A stretch of 64,000 nucleotides of DNA from Sutcliffiella horikoshii DSM 8719. GTDB taxonomy: Bacteria > Bacillota > Bacilli > Bacillales > Bacillaceae_I. The position numbers and the translations under genes are program-made. Each line of letters begins with the position of its first letter. The first letter of the stretch is position 1. The notes below the pieces were generated by a model. That model had not been told where the DNA came from and did no database searches. It saw only the letters and a program-made list of their open reading frames with translations. The stretch is from the NCBI GenBank assembly GCA_001648575.1, contig LQXN01000065.1, forward strand, positions 62,001 to 126,000. The letters are read 5' to 3'. Shown in pieces: positions 50,224 to 58,311 of the stretch.

Positions 50224-50346
50224 AACAAAACCTCCTAATTATGTATTAGTCAAAGTGGTTTTAATTTCCCCTAATTGGAATGTTTTAAACAAATCGTTAT
50301 TTTGTGGAGGGGGAGGCAGTCTTAAAATGCTTTAAAAAGTTGTTTT

Positions 50347-50442
50347 GGCATCAACTTGGGGTGTTTTGGCACGAACTTGGACCATTTCCGCACGAACTCG
50401 AGGTGTTTTAGCATGAACTCGGGGGATTTCCGCATCAACTCA
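50347..50442. repeat. Tandem repeat array C1 (GGCACGAACT core)
   Basis: Five units of 20-22 bp share GGCA(C/T)(G/C)AACT with variable tails such as TGGGGTGTTTT and CGAGGTGTTTT. The core equals that of array B, 39 kb away. It lies upstream of ptsG, 70 bases before C2. One unit contains an in-frame stop, so it is not coding. Confidence 0.85.
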
Positions 50443-50513
50443 ATGCTTTTTCAACCACTCTGTTATTCTTATATCTCGGGAGGTTGGTGGTGGTTTTGAG
50501 GGAAAATAGGGTT

Positions 50514-50611
50514 TGGCACGAACTTGCCTCATTTTGGCACGAACTTGGACCATTTCCGCACGAACTCGAGGGATTTCCGCATCAACTCCCCCCATTTCCG
50601 CACGAACTCAA
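50514..50611. repeat. Tandem repeat array C2 (GGCACGAACT core)
   Basis: Four to five units of about 21 bp with the same core as C1 and B. The leader TTTTGAGGGAAAATAGGG (50494-50511) nearly repeats the leader of array B. Apart from C1 and C2 the gap 50224-50701 shows only A+T-rich DNA. Confidence 0.85.
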
Positions 50612-50701
50612 AAAATCCCAAAAAGAAATAGCATAATATTCCATACATTCTGCTATTATTTACATATATAGGAAACCGATTAGAGCGGGAGGTAACTCAG
50701 A

Positions 50702-50863
50702 GTGGACTTAGCGACATTATTTATTGATTTGTGGCGCAATGTTAGAGGTTTTTTCTTAAATGAGGATGGAAATCTGGATAAGACCAGGTTTATAAGCGGA
50801 TCTATCGTCATTTTATTTTTACTTGGAGCAATTAGTTATGTAACCTATCATTATTTCAGCTGA
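50702..50863 (+). CDS. Small single-helix membrane protein (53 aa)
   Basis: A 53-residue protein from GTG 50702: MDLATLFIDLWRNVRGFFLN, charged middle, then ISGSIVILFLLGAISYVTY as a transmembrane helix. GGGAGGT lies eight bases upstream and a sigma-A-like spacing precedes it, supporting a real gene. Function unknown. Confidence 0.6.
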   Translation: MDLATLFIDLWRNVRGFFLNEDGNLDKTRFISGSIVILFLLGAISYVTYHYFS

Positions 50864-50900
50864 GACATTTACAATTGCTATCAATAATATAAATATCCAG

Positions 50901-50950
50901 TTGACTGGACACCAAACAGTGTCGTATAATCAAGACACTATTTGGTGTCC
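50901..50950 (+). promoter_or_regulatory. Promoter with 17-bp operator for the ArsR-type gene
   Basis: TTGACT (50901-50906) and TATAAT (50925-50930) are 18 bases apart. GGACACCAAACAGTGTC (50907-50923) is inverted at 50934-50950 with one mismatch, so the repeat brackets the -10 box. This is a textbook layout for repression of the downstream regulator by itself. Confidence 0.75.
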
Positions 50951-50975
50951 TATTTTCTAGAAAGGAGGAAGCAGG

Positions 50976-51296
50976 TTGAATCTTGCCCTTCAAGAGAAAG
51001 ATGTATATGTTGCCATAGCAGATCCGACCAGACGAGAAATCATTCGCCTGTTGGCAGAATCTAAGGAAATGCCCCTTTACGAACTGACCCCACACTTTGA
51101 TATGGGACGTACTGCCGTATCTAAACACTTATCCGTGTTGAAAGCAGCCGATTTGGTAACCAATCGAAAAATAGGAAGAGAAACAAGATACCGTTTAAAT
51201 CCGGCCCCTTTAAAAGAAGTACAAGACTGGCTGGCATTTTATGAGCAGTTCTGGAATGAAAGTGCAATGAAATTAAGAAAATTATTGGAGGAATGA
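50976..51296 (+). CDS. ArsR-family transcriptional repressor
   Basis: A 106-residue winged-helix protein: VYVAIADPTRREIIRLLAESKEMPLYELTPHFDMGRTAVSKHLSVLKAADLV, then wing NRKIGRETRYRLNP. No cysteine metal site is seen, so it belongs to the non-metal ArsR group often paired with SRPBCC proteins. The start is TTG with AAAGGAGGAAG upstream. The stop lies three bases before the SRPBCC gene, and it probably binds the palindrome at 50907-50950. Confidence 0.9.
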   Translation: MNLALQEKDVYVAIADPTRREIIRLLAESKEMPLYELTPHFDMGRTAVSKHLSVLKAADLVTNRKIGRETRYRLNPAPLKEVQDWLAFYEQFWNESAMKLRKLLEE

Positions 51297-51299
51297 AAG

Positions 51300-51680
51300 T
51301 TGGCCCATTTATCGTTAGATTATCAATTCAAGAGCCCCATCGAGAAGGTATGGAACGCATTAACCCATTCAGAAACATTGGCACAATGGGTGATGGAAAA
51401 TAACTTCAGACCAATCGTAGGATATAAATGTGAGTTTCGAAATAAAGAAATCGACTTGGTTGTTAATAGTGAAGTGTTAGTGGTGGACAAGCCACATAAA
51501 TTATCATACACATGGGTTGGCGGTCCTATCGATACGATCGTTACCTGGACCTTAAAAGAAGAGGGTGGTACAACTCACCTACACCTTGAACATACAGGAT
51601 TTGAAGAAGAGAACCAAGCTTACTTTGGAGCTAAGTATGGTTGGACAATGATGGTAGAGAGATTGACTGAGATTCTATAA
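51300..51680 (+). CDS. SRPBCC (AHSA1-like) domain protein
   Basis: A 126-residue START-like protein: YQFKSPIEKVWNALTHSETLAQWVM, then LSYTWVGGPIDTIVTWTLKEEGGTTHLHLEHTGFE, the usual AHSA1 pattern. These domains hold hydrophobic ligands in a deep cavity. The start is TTG with TTGGAGGAA upstream. It is in an operon between the ArsR gene and a flavin reductase-like gene. Confidence 0.88.
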   Translation: MAHLSLDYQFKSPIEKVWNALTHSETLAQWVMENNFRPIVGYKCEFRNKEIDLVVNSEVLVVDKPHKLSYTWVGGPIDTIVTWTLKEEGGTTHLHLEHTGFEEENQAYFGAKYGWTMMVERLTEIL

Positions 51681-51701
51681 GAGGTTTAAGGGGGAGCTAA
51701 G

Positions 51702-52388
51702 ATGAGCTTTTTTAAAGATGCACTTTCTATTTTTAAGAAAAGTGAACTCATTTTCATCGAAAGAGTGAAAGAATCAGCAGGAGTATATTCCTTTCTTTTC
51801 AAAAAGGATCAAGATTTAACGTGGAAGCCAGGGCAACATGGGTTATTCACCATTACGCATAAGAAAATCAAAAACAGCACAAAACCTTTAACGGTTGCAT
51901 CCACACCGAGTGAGGACGTGGTGAAGGTCACTACCAAAATTGGCGACAACCCAAGTGACTTCAAGAGTGCACTACTTGAATTAGAAGCGGGGATGAAAGT
52001 TAGCATGAGCGGACCGGTGGGCTCCTTTTATCTAAAAGAGGAAGGCCCTGCACTATTCATCGCAGCAGATATCGGCATCACACCATTCCGAGCACTGGTA
52101 AAACAAATTGAAGCTGAACAAACTAATTCAAACAAAGTCAAACTTCTTTACTTAGATAGTCAAAATGGACACATCTACAAAGAAGATTTCAAGAATGTTG
52201 ATGTGGAGTTTCTCACCACAAAGGAAAAATTGCTGCAGGAAGTAGATGCTTTCACGGAGCAGCACAAAGATAATGGTCAATACTTCATTGCAGGACCAAA
52301 GGCAGAAGTCAACATGTTGGCAGAGCATTTAAAAAGCAATCATGTATCTAAGCGTTCTATTAAAAAGGATGTTTTCATGGGGTATTGA
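51702..52388 (+). CDS. Ferredoxin-NADP reductase-like FAD-binding oxidoreductase
   Basis: A 228-residue protein with an FNR-type layout: an FAD-binding barrel (KPGQHGLFTITHKK, then KPLTVASTPSEDVV as the RxYS-like flavin motif) and an NAD(P)-binding domain (ALFIAADIGITPFRALVKQIE, ending YFIAGPKAEVNMLAEHL). No iron-sulfur domain. It ends the ArsR/SRPBCC operon and may reduce or detoxify the inducing compound. AAGGGGGAG lies upstream. Confidence 0.85.
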   Translation: MSFFKDALSIFKKSELIFIERVKESAGVYSFLFKKDQDLTWKPGQHGLFTITHKKIKNSTKPLTVASTPSEDVVKVTTKIGDNPSDFKSALLELEAGMKVSMSGPVGSFYLKEEGPALFIAADIGITPFRALVKQIEAEQTNSNKVKLLYLDSQNGHIYKEDFKNVDVEFLTTKEKLLQEVDAFTEQHKDNGQYFIAGPKAEVNMLAEHLKSNHVSKRSIKKDVFMGY

Positions 52389-52423
52389 GGACCTTGTTGG
52401 GTGGATAGGTACCGTTTATAAGG

Positions 52424-52466
52424 AAAAAGGCAAGTATAGAGCCATTCTCTATATTTGCCTTTTTTG
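52424..52466 (+). terminator. Terminator of the ArsR/SRPBCC/oxidoreductase operon
   Basis: AAAAAGGCAA(G)TATAGAG pairs with CTCTATATTTGCCTTTTTT as a long stem ending in a T-run. Confidence 0.85.
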
Positions 52467-52523
52467 AATATCTGACCACATTCAAAGTTAAACTAGCTAT
52501 AAAAAAAGAATGGAGCCACCCAC

Positions 52524-53036
52524 ATGTCAAAACTATTTCTAGTCAGCATGCTGTTATTAATGCCAGTGCAACCCCTGCATACGGAAACAGATTCTATTAC
52601 TGATGGCTACATAAGTTCAGGGTTCACCACAGTCGAAAAAGCCACAATTCAATATGAAGAAAAATTTAATCAGAAAGTTAACTCCCCGAACGCCTTCCCC
52701 TTCAAGCCGACACATTCTTTTGGAAGATATAATGACAGAGGCTACTACAAAGGGAGTCTAGAACTGGAATATGTTGATTCAAGTAATAGGGATGTAATGG
52801 TAGTCTGGGTAACCGCACAGGAACAAGAAGATTTCCCTCTGACTATATCAAAGCATGTCCCACTTGAAAATGGAATCATTGGTTCATACGTTGAAGGAAA
52901 AGAACATGCATCCATTTCCAAATTGGCTTTTGAATATGAAGGAAATCATTACATGATTGAATATATTCGTTCGCTTTCTTTGCCTTATGTTAAAGAAGAA
53001 TCGCTAGTGAAAGTCGCGAATTCCATCATTTTATAA
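52524..53036 (+). CDS. Secreted protein of unknown function
   Basis: A 170-residue protein with a short signal peptide (KLFLVSMLLLMPVQPLHT) and a soluble domain with LELEYVDSSNRDVMVVWVTAQEQED and a C-terminal HYMIEYIRSLSLPYVKEESLVKVANSIIL. The ending resembles DUF4367-type domains of sporulation-related exported proteins; this is tentative. TGGAGCCACC precedes the ATG. Monocistronic. Confidence 0.6.
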   Translation: MSKLFLVSMLLLMPVQPLHTETDSITDGYISSGFTTVEKATIQYEEKFNQKVNSPNAFPFKPTHSFGRYNDRGYYKGSLELEYVDSSNRDVMVVWVTAQEQEDFPLTISKHVPLENGIIGSYVEGKEHASISKLAFEYEGNHYMIEYIRSLSLPYVKEESLVKVANSIIL

Positions 53037-53048
53037 TGATCTTTTCTC

Positions 53049-53124
53049 AAAGACTGTTGCTATTCATAGTAAAAAGTCGGCTATTGAACTTTTTAGCGCA
53101 ACATAATTTACGAAGACAGTCTTT
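53049..53124. repeat. Dispersed palindromic element, compact copy
   Basis: Nested inverted repeats: AAAGACTGT/ACAGTCTTT at the ends, GTTGC/GCAAC inside, and AAAAAGT/ACTTTTT at the centre. The same parts in the same order occur in the expanded copy at 2558-2730. Positioned just after a stop codon, it could also serve as a terminator-like structure. Confidence 0.7.
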
Positions 53125-53218
53125 AAAAAAAGTTGAAATTATTACCATCTCCCTGTCCGTATGATACTATTAGTTAAAGACGGAATATTCCTTCATTAAA
53201 GGGATGGGAGATGGGAAA

Positions 53219-53713
53219 ATGGAGTTGTTTCAAAGTCAGTACGACTGGATCAGACGGACAAGGGAGACATTATTTCACTATTGTGAGGGGATGTCTCATG
53301 ACGATTATGTAAAGGAAATGGAAAGTTACGGCGGGGATTCAATCCGAAATCTGCATGTACATATTGCGACCTGTTATCATTTTTGGCTTGGTACGCATGG
53401 TCTAGGAAAATCAATTGGAAAAACAAATCCGCAAGACATAAAAACTGTCCAAGATATGAGAGGACTTTTTCAAAGAACGGACGAGCTTGTCGAAGAGTTC
53501 TTGCTAAAGTATCAAGGCAATTGGGAGCACACCATTCCCTATACATTCAAAAGCGGTGAAACCTCTGACTTCAGCACCCTTTGGCTTTTTACACATACGA
53601 CGACACATGAATTCCACCATAAAGGGCAGATTGTCAAAATTGGCCGACAGCTGGGCTATATACCGCCGGATACCGATCTGATTGCGCCGGAGGTAAAAAC
53701 ATGTCAATCCTAA
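53219..53713 (+). CDS. DinB-superfamily protein
   Basis: A 164-residue four-helix protein: RNLHVHIATCYHFWLGTHG (first histidine) and LFTHTTTHEFHHKGQIVKIGRQLGY (H-x3-H), the metal-binding pattern of DinB proteins. The start at 53219 (MELFQSQYDWIRRTRE) has GGGAGATGGG upstream; five extra in-frame codons are not needed. Its 3' end overlaps the next GNAT gene by 13 bases. Confidence 0.85.
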   Translation: MELFQSQYDWIRRTRETLFHYCEGMSHDDYVKEMESYGGDSIRNLHVHIATCYHFWLGTHGLGKSIGKTNPQDIKTVQDMRGLFQRTDELVEEFLLKYQGNWEHTIPYTFKSGETSDFSTLWLFTHTTTHEFHHKGQIVKIGRQLGYIPPDTDLIAPEVKTCQS

Positions 53714-54516
53714 CAAAAACTCTATTGGGAATCGTGGAACAATCAGAGATCGATGCGCTCGAAGATAGATTGGCAGGAGTCAAAAGCCTAAACGATAATG
53801 CGATGGGTGTGGAGCTGAAACGCTTTGGAAATGCTGTTGCATTCTCGGTAAAAAATATCCCAGGTCCATCATACAACACAGTGAAGGGAATCAGCGGAGA
53901 GAATATAGATGGTGTTGGCGAAATAATAGAATTCTATTCTAGCAGAGGGATTCCTCCCCGATTTGAAGTGACACCAGGCAATGCTTCTGGTGATCTCTTC
54001 CGAAAACTCAGTACACTGGGCTTTTATCAAAGTGGCTTTCATACCTCTCTTTATCGATCACTTTCTTCAGATGATTCGCCCCAAGCTGTGAAACAGAACA
54101 ACATTCAAATAGAAGAAATCGGATTAGAGGATTTCGATATTTTTGGTGAGTTATATACGAAAGGGTTTGGGATGCCTGTGGCGTTCAAGGATTTTGTGAC
54201 CGCCAATAACAGAGTACTTGCGGAGAGTGATGACTGGACCTTCTACCTGGCACGTGTGGAAGGGCATCCGGCAGGGATAGCTGTCCTGTTTAGAAAAAAT
54301 GATGTAGCAACCTTGGCTGCATCTGCAACCGTACCGGAATATAGAAACAGAGGAGTTCAAACTGCTTTGATTCAAAACCGTATCCAACAGGCGATTGATG
54401 AAGGTTGCCAATTCATCATAGGGCAAGCGGCTTTCGGAAGTGTGAGTCAGATGAATATGGAGCGAGCGGGGCTGAAGGTGGCTTATACAAATGCTGTTTG
54501 GGAGAAATTAACATGA
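53701..54516 (+). CDS. GNAT family N-acetyltransferase (two-domain)
   Basis: A 271-residue protein. The C-terminal GNAT domain has ATLAASATVPEYRNRGVQTALIQNRIQQAIDEG as acetyl-CoA loop and ASFGSV-like MNMERAGLKVAYTNA; the N-terminal half resembles a degenerate GNAT fold. CCGGAGG precedes the ATG, located inside the DinB gene, so the two are coupled. Confidence 0.85.
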   Translation: MSILTKTLLGIVEQSEIDALEDRLAGVKSLNDNAMGVELKRFGNAVAFSVKNIPGPSYNTVKGISGENIDGVGEIIEFYSSRGIPPRFEVTPGNASGDLFRKLSTLGFYQSGFHTSLYRSLSSDDSPQAVKQNNIQIEEIGLEDFDIFGELYTKGFGMPVAFKDFVTANNRVLAESDDWTFYLARVEGHPAGIAVLFRKNDVATLAASATVPEYRNRGVQTALIQNRIQQAIDEGCQFIIGQAAFGSVSQMNMERAGLKVAYTNAVWEKLT

Positions 54517-54538
54517 TTTATTCAGGAAGCGGCATCTG

Positions 54539-54775
54539 TTGAAATACATCGAATGTGGGATCGGAAACAGTTGGTTCGTGAGGACAGAGACGGAGTTGGA
54601 GGATGGTACTGAAAAGGAAGAAAGAGGCGTGAAGGGTCCGATAAAATTCAAGTCAGTTTACTTAAGGATATGGATAAGGAAAACGGTGATTGTATTGGAT
54701 TCTGCAGAAGGCTACAAACGTATAAAGAAAAACCGGACGGAATTTAAGTGGATTCTTGGAATAGTGAGTTTGTAG
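54539..54775 (+). CDS. DUF3977-family protein
   Basis: A 78-residue protein: KYIECGIGNSWFVRTETELEDGTEKEERG, then IKFKSVYLRIWIRKTVIVLDSAEGYKRIKKNRTEFKWILGI, the conserved DUF3977 sequence. The start is TTG with CAGGAAG upstream. It is probably the last gene of the DinB-GNAT group. Function unknown. Confidence 0.85.
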   Translation: MKYIECGIGNSWFVRTETELEDGTEKEERGVKGPIKFKSVYLRIWIRKTVIVLDSAEGYKRIKKNRTEFKWILGIVSL

Positions 54776-54835
54776 GGGCGCGGGTAGCCTTGGGAGTGTC
54801 GGTTTGTGTCGAATGGCATTTATCCAGGCCAAAGT

Positions 54836-54906
54836 GGCTTATAAATAAAAAAGTTGGCTTATAAAATGAAAACTTGGCTTATAAACCAAAAAGTTGGCTT
54901 ATAAAC
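54836..54906. repeat. Tandem repeat array F (GGCTTATAAA core, 20 bp)
   Basis: Four units of 20 bp share GGCTTATAAA with tails such as TAAAAAAGTT and CCAAAAAGTT. It is preceded at 54802-54816 by GTTTGTGTCGAATGG, the leader also found before array A. The period is not a multiple of three. Nothing else is seen between 54907 and 55052. Confidence 0.85.
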
Positions 54907-55052
54907 ACTTCCCAAGGGATGTTGGATGTATGCATTAACGGAGACATCTGCACCTTCCCCTCCAACATTTGGGGAATCCAGCCCTCTTTCCTATGCTCCA
55001 ACACTACTTAGGTATAAAATGGAGGCATCATAATGGAAAGGAAGAGATTATT

Positions 55053-55604
55053 ATGTCAATAGCTGTTATTTACGGGGGGACCCGCCCAAATGGAAACACG
55101 GAAACCTTGACCAAACGCGCCATCGAGGGTATGGAGGTTGAAGAGATATACTTGAACAGTCACAATATCCTGCCAATCATCGACATGCGGCATGACGAGA
55201 AGGGGTTTAAGGATCGGAACGATGATTATAACACCATTATCGAGCGCATACGGCAGCATGATACGTTGATTTTTGCCACACCGATTTACTGGTACAGCAT
55301 GTCGGGGACGATGAAGAACTTCATTGATCGCTGGTCCCATTCGATGCGAGACGAGAACCTCCCTGATTTTAAAGCAATGATGTCTGCTAAGAAAGCATAC
55401 GTCATTGCGGTCGGAGGAGACACTCCCACCATCAAAGGACTCCCCATGATTGAACAATTCAAATACATTTTTGAATTTATGAGAATGGAGTTCAAGGGCT
55501 ATATCATTGGAAAAGGGAACCAGCCCGGGGACATACATAATGATAAAGTGGCGTTATATCAAGCGGAGGGGCTTCGAGAAGAGCTCAGTCATAAAATAAA
55601 ATAA
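55053..55604 (+). CDS. NADPH-dependent FMN reductase/flavodoxin-family oxidoreductase
   Basis: A 183-residue flavoprotein: AVIYGGTRPNGNTETLTKRAIEG (FMN phosphate loop) and HDTLIFATPIYWYSMSGTMKNFIDRWSH (flavin ring contact). The ATG at 55053 has GGAAAGGAAGAG upstream and puts the flavin loop at the usual distance; an in-frame ATG 84 bases earlier adds residues absent from the family. Monocistronic. Confidence 0.88.
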   Translation: MSIAVIYGGTRPNGNTETLTKRAIEGMEVEEIYLNSHNILPIIDMRHDEKGFKDRNDDYNTIIERIRQHDTLIFATPIYWYSMSGTMKNFIDRWSHSMRDENLPDFKAMMSAKKAYVIAVGGDTPTIKGLPMIEQFKYIFEFMRMEFKGYIIGKGNQPGDIHNDKVALYQAEGLREELSHKIK

Positions 55605-55680
55605 AAACTATTCACTTTGTCCAAGAAACTCTCTCTTCTCTATCATATATTAGTTTATAACGATAGAGAGGAGAGAGTTA

Positions 55681-56124
55681 ATGAGTTATCACTATTATCA
55701 AAAGTCCTCAAAGGATCACCGGGATTTTAGTAGAGTCCTGACTACCGGAGTCCAGAGAAGAGATCCCGAAACTTACTCGGCTGTGATCAACCTTGCCAAT
55801 CTCGATCCAAAAATGACACAACGTGTAACAGTAGAAGTGTGGGATTGGAGCAGCTATGTCAACCCTGTTAAACTACCAGTGCTGATCGATGACTTGGACA
55901 TTGTTCGTTTCCCATACAAAATCGCCCCAGAGAACCTTGCAGTCATGTACACCTTCCTACAGCCCGAAAACGTCGTATTTTATGAAGTCCGCATCATCCA
56001 GCACTCCGGAAATGAAAACCTAGTAGTAAACACTTATGGCAACAGAATCGACCTCACCAACCCACTCGAGAACCGCGTCTTACAATCTCAGCTAGTGCCA
56101 CTTCAGATTAAAAATGGGTGCTAA
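55681..56124 (+). CDS. Protein of unknown function, beta-rich
   Basis: A 147-residue protein, MSYHYYQKSSKDHRDFSRVL..., with many predicted beta strands (QRVTVEVWDWSSYVNPVKLPVL, VVFYEVRIIQHSGNENLVV). No signal peptide or known domain. GAGAGGAGAGAG precedes the ATG strongly. Similar small proteins occur in Bacillus genomes without assigned role. Confidence 0.65.
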   Translation: MSYHYYQKSSKDHRDFSRVLTTGVQRRDPETYSAVINLANLDPKMTQRVTVEVWDWSSYVNPVKLPVLIDDLDIVRFPYKIAPENLAVMYTFLQPENVVFYEVRIIQHSGNENLVVNTYGNRIDLTNPLENRVLQSQLVPLQIKNGC

Positions 56125-56453
56125 TTCTGAACAGGAGACCGGTTCTCCTGTTTTTTTCTGAGAAGAATAATCCACCAAAGAACAATATATAAACATCCGG
56201 CCCCAACAAAAATAGACCACGTTTCCTTTTGACTTAAACTTAATAGGAAATGATCCAGTTCATTATGATTGGACGCTCGATCAATACCATACAATATCGA
56301 AATAATTTGGATAACCAGTAAAAGAACAATGGTAATTGCGGATGCAATTATCATTCTCCTTTTAATAATGCAGGCTAATGCCATAACAAAGGTTGTTAAA
56401 ACTATTAGATAATAAAATGCAAGAATCCATGCCGGAAGGTTTTCCCCGTACAT
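56121..56453 (-). CDS. Membrane protein of unknown function
   Basis: A 110-residue protein with three hydrophobic helices (WILAFYYLIVLTTFVMALACI, MIIASAITIVLLLVIQIISILYG, SIFVGAGCLYIVLWWIILL). GAGAGGGGGC lies before ATG 56453 on the minus strand. Its last codons lie within the terminator of the convergent gene. Confidence 0.65.
   Translation of the reverse strand: MYGENLPAWILAFYYLIVLTTFVMALACIIKRRMIIASAITIVLLLVIQIISILYGIDRASNHNELDHFLLSLSQKETWSIFVGAGCLYIVLWWIILLRKKQENRSPVQN
56130..56157 (+). terminator. Terminator of the beta-rich protein gene
   Basis: AACAGGAGA and TCTCCTG(TT) pair around CCGGT and are followed by seven Ts. It overlaps the 3' end of the minus-strand membrane gene. Confidence 0.85.
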
Positions 56454-56586
56454 CAAACAGCCCCCTCTCATTCATTATATTTCCAAATTAATCCTATCAT
56501 AAAAATCTTTCAAAGAGTGGAAAAAGGGTTTTTGATACTCCAAATAGAAAATATTAGTAGATGTAATTCTAATATGAGGTGCTAAT

Positions 56587-57444
56587 ATGTGGAAAAAGAA
56601 TCTAGTGGAAACCGAAAGAGGTAGCTTTGAATATTTTATGCAAGGGCAAGGAGAGCCGATAGCAGTCACCCATCTGTACAGTGAATTCAATGAGTTGGGT
56701 AATTATTTTGCAGATATGTTCCTGCCGCATTTCACTGTACATTTGATTAATTTGAAGGACGCAGGCAATTCTGTCCGAGCAGAGAAGGATGAGGAGCTCA
56801 GCATGAAGGAGAGCGTGAAGGATCTGGAAGCCATCCGGAAAGCGCTTGGTTTTGAACGCTGGGCTTTTGGTGGTCATTCGACTGGCGGGATGCTTGGGTT
56901 GTTGTATGCGACGCTATCCCCTGGATCATTAACCAAGCTTATGGTCGGGGGCGCTACTGCCTCGAATGAATATATGAAGCATGAGGGAAGCATGTACAGC
57001 CCTACTAGCCCTTTGAATAAGAGGGTGAAAGAGATCCTTCAAACTTTGAACTCACCAGAATCAACAGTCGAAGAAAGACGGGAAGCGGGGAAAGAGTGGA
57101 CAGACATCTCCTTGTACAACCCAGGTAAAAGGAAGGAGTATTTTGTCACACCAAGCAGCGGCAAGGTAGTGCCAAAAAGGCTGGACTATTTCTCCTATCA
57201 TGATTTGCCGCATTTCGATATTTTACAAGACTTAGAAAATGTAATGGTGCCTGTGGTTGTTTATGGTGGCCGGTATGATGCGCAGTGCCCGCTTGTTTTT
57301 TCAGAAGAGATACATAGCAGCCTTCCCCAATCGACATTAGTGGTTTTTGAAGAAAGCAATCACTATCCGTTTGTGGAGGAAAAGGAGAAATTTGCAGAAA
57401 TGATTTCGAAGTTCCATGGTGTTTCAGCGGAGGTTTTACGATGA
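56587..57444 (+). CDS. Alpha/beta hydrolase
   Basis: A 285-residue hydrolase. The nucleophile elbow is WAFGGHSTGGMLGLLYA (serine in GHSTG), the acid is in VVYGGRYDAQCP, and the histidine in ESNHYPFVEEKEKFAEMI. No signal peptide. Such enzymes act on esters, amides or peptides. AGGTGC precedes the ATG. It overlaps the next gene by ATGA (57441-57444). Confidence 0.88.
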   Translation: MWKKNLVETERGSFEYFMQGQGEPIAVTHLYSEFNELGNYFADMFLPHFTVHLINLKDAGNSVRAEKDEELSMKESVKDLEAIRKALGFERWAFGGHSTGGMLGLLYATLSPGSLTKLMVGGATASNEYMKHEGSMYSPTSPLNKRVKEILQTLNSPESTVEERREAGKEWTDISLYNPGKRKEYFVTPSSGKVVPKRLDYFSYHDLPHFDILQDLENVMVPVVVYGGRYDAQCPLVFSEEIHSSLPQSTLVVFEESNHYPFVEEKEKFAEMISKFHGVSAEVLR

Positions 57445-57785
57445 AGAGGAATAAAGGCAAGTTATATGGCATATTTGCAATGGTGGGGATAATTGCATTA
57501 CTTTTATTCATCTTTTCATCATTTGAAGAATCGGAAACATTTAAAGGGTTTCCTGTGCCAAGGTACGCGGAATTGACTTCTAGCAGTGCGACCCTCGAAG
57601 AATATGATTGGGGGCCGGCTTCAGAGGAAAATGGCTTACCTTTAAGATATAAAGCGATCATCCGGTTATGGGGCTGGGAGGTTAAAGAAGTGATGGGATC
57701 CTTGACTGTGTACCAGAAGGATGGCCAAGAAGTGGATGTCATTTCTCAAACCGATTATTTATCACTAAGCACCTCCCAAGAATAA
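57441..57785 (+). CDS. Membrane-anchored protein of unknown function
   Basis: A 114-residue protein with an N-terminal anchor (KLYGIFAMVGIIALLLFIFSSF) and a small soluble domain. It overlaps the hydrolase gene by four bases and is likely co-expressed. No family recognised. Confidence 0.65.
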   Translation: MKRNKGKLYGIFAMVGIIALLLFIFSSFEESETFKGFPVPRYAELTSSSATLEEYDWGPASEENGLPLRYKAIIRLWGWEVKEVMGSLTVYQKDGQEVDVISQTDYLSLSTSQE

Positions 57786-57816
57786 TGCAATTTATCAAAG
57801 AGCGGAGGAGAAGGAA

Positions 57817-58092
57817 GTGGAGTTCGTACTGATTTTCAGTGTTCATTTCATTATTATGGGTTCGGCCGTCATGCTGCTCAGCGTCATCATTGGTTTTTTT
57901 GCCAAAAGAGTACCTGTCATGGTAACCATTCTTTTTAGTATCATTATCGGAGTATTATATACAAATGAATTTTTGACTTCGGATATAGCTTGGTTTGCTG
58001 CCGTCTTTAGTGGAGCGGTGTCGGCACTGGCAATCATGTTGGTGAAGGTAGGATTTTATGCAGGTAAGAAGGCAGATAAAGTAAATGGGTGA
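57817..58092 (+). CDS. Small membrane protein
   Basis: A 91-residue protein with three hydrophobic helices (LIFSVHFIIMGSAVMLLSVIIGFF, VTILFSIIIGVLY, WFAAVFSGAVSALAIMLVKVGFY). The start is GTG with GCGGAGGAG upstream. Third gene of the hydrolase operon, followed by a terminator. Confidence 0.65.
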   Translation: MEFVLIFSVHFIIMGSAVMLLSVIIGFFAKRVPVMVTILFSIIIGVLYTNEFLTSDIAWFAAVFSGAVSALAIMLVKVGFYAGKKADKVNG

Positions 58093-58130
58093 TAACGTGT
58101 CTTAAACCTTATGAAAAACAGTTTCCTTTC

Positions 58131-58168
58131 AACCAGCAAGGTAAGAGAGTGTGCCTTGCTGGTTTCCT
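58131..58168 (+). terminator. Terminator of the hydrolase operon
   Basis: AACCAGCAAGG and CCTTGCTGGTT form a perfect 11-bp stem. The T-run is short and interrupted (TTCCTCTGT). Confidence 0.7.
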
Positions 58169-58311
58169 CTGTCTGCTTTTACCTTCAATATTGAAACATT
58201 TTTCCAGCTTGTTTCGTATATAGAGATACTAAACATATTTACTTATATCATCACTCAATTGAGAAACTCGCATTTGCGGTAAGATTTTCGAAAAATAAAG
58301 GGAGGGGCATC

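Noticed and set aside
50347-50611. Possible CRISPR array
   Set aside because: Units are about 21 bp with an 11-bp core and only 9-11 bases between cores, with no 30-bp spacers and no cas genes nearby. The same holds for the arrays at 5199, 11581, 18560, 24562 and 54836.
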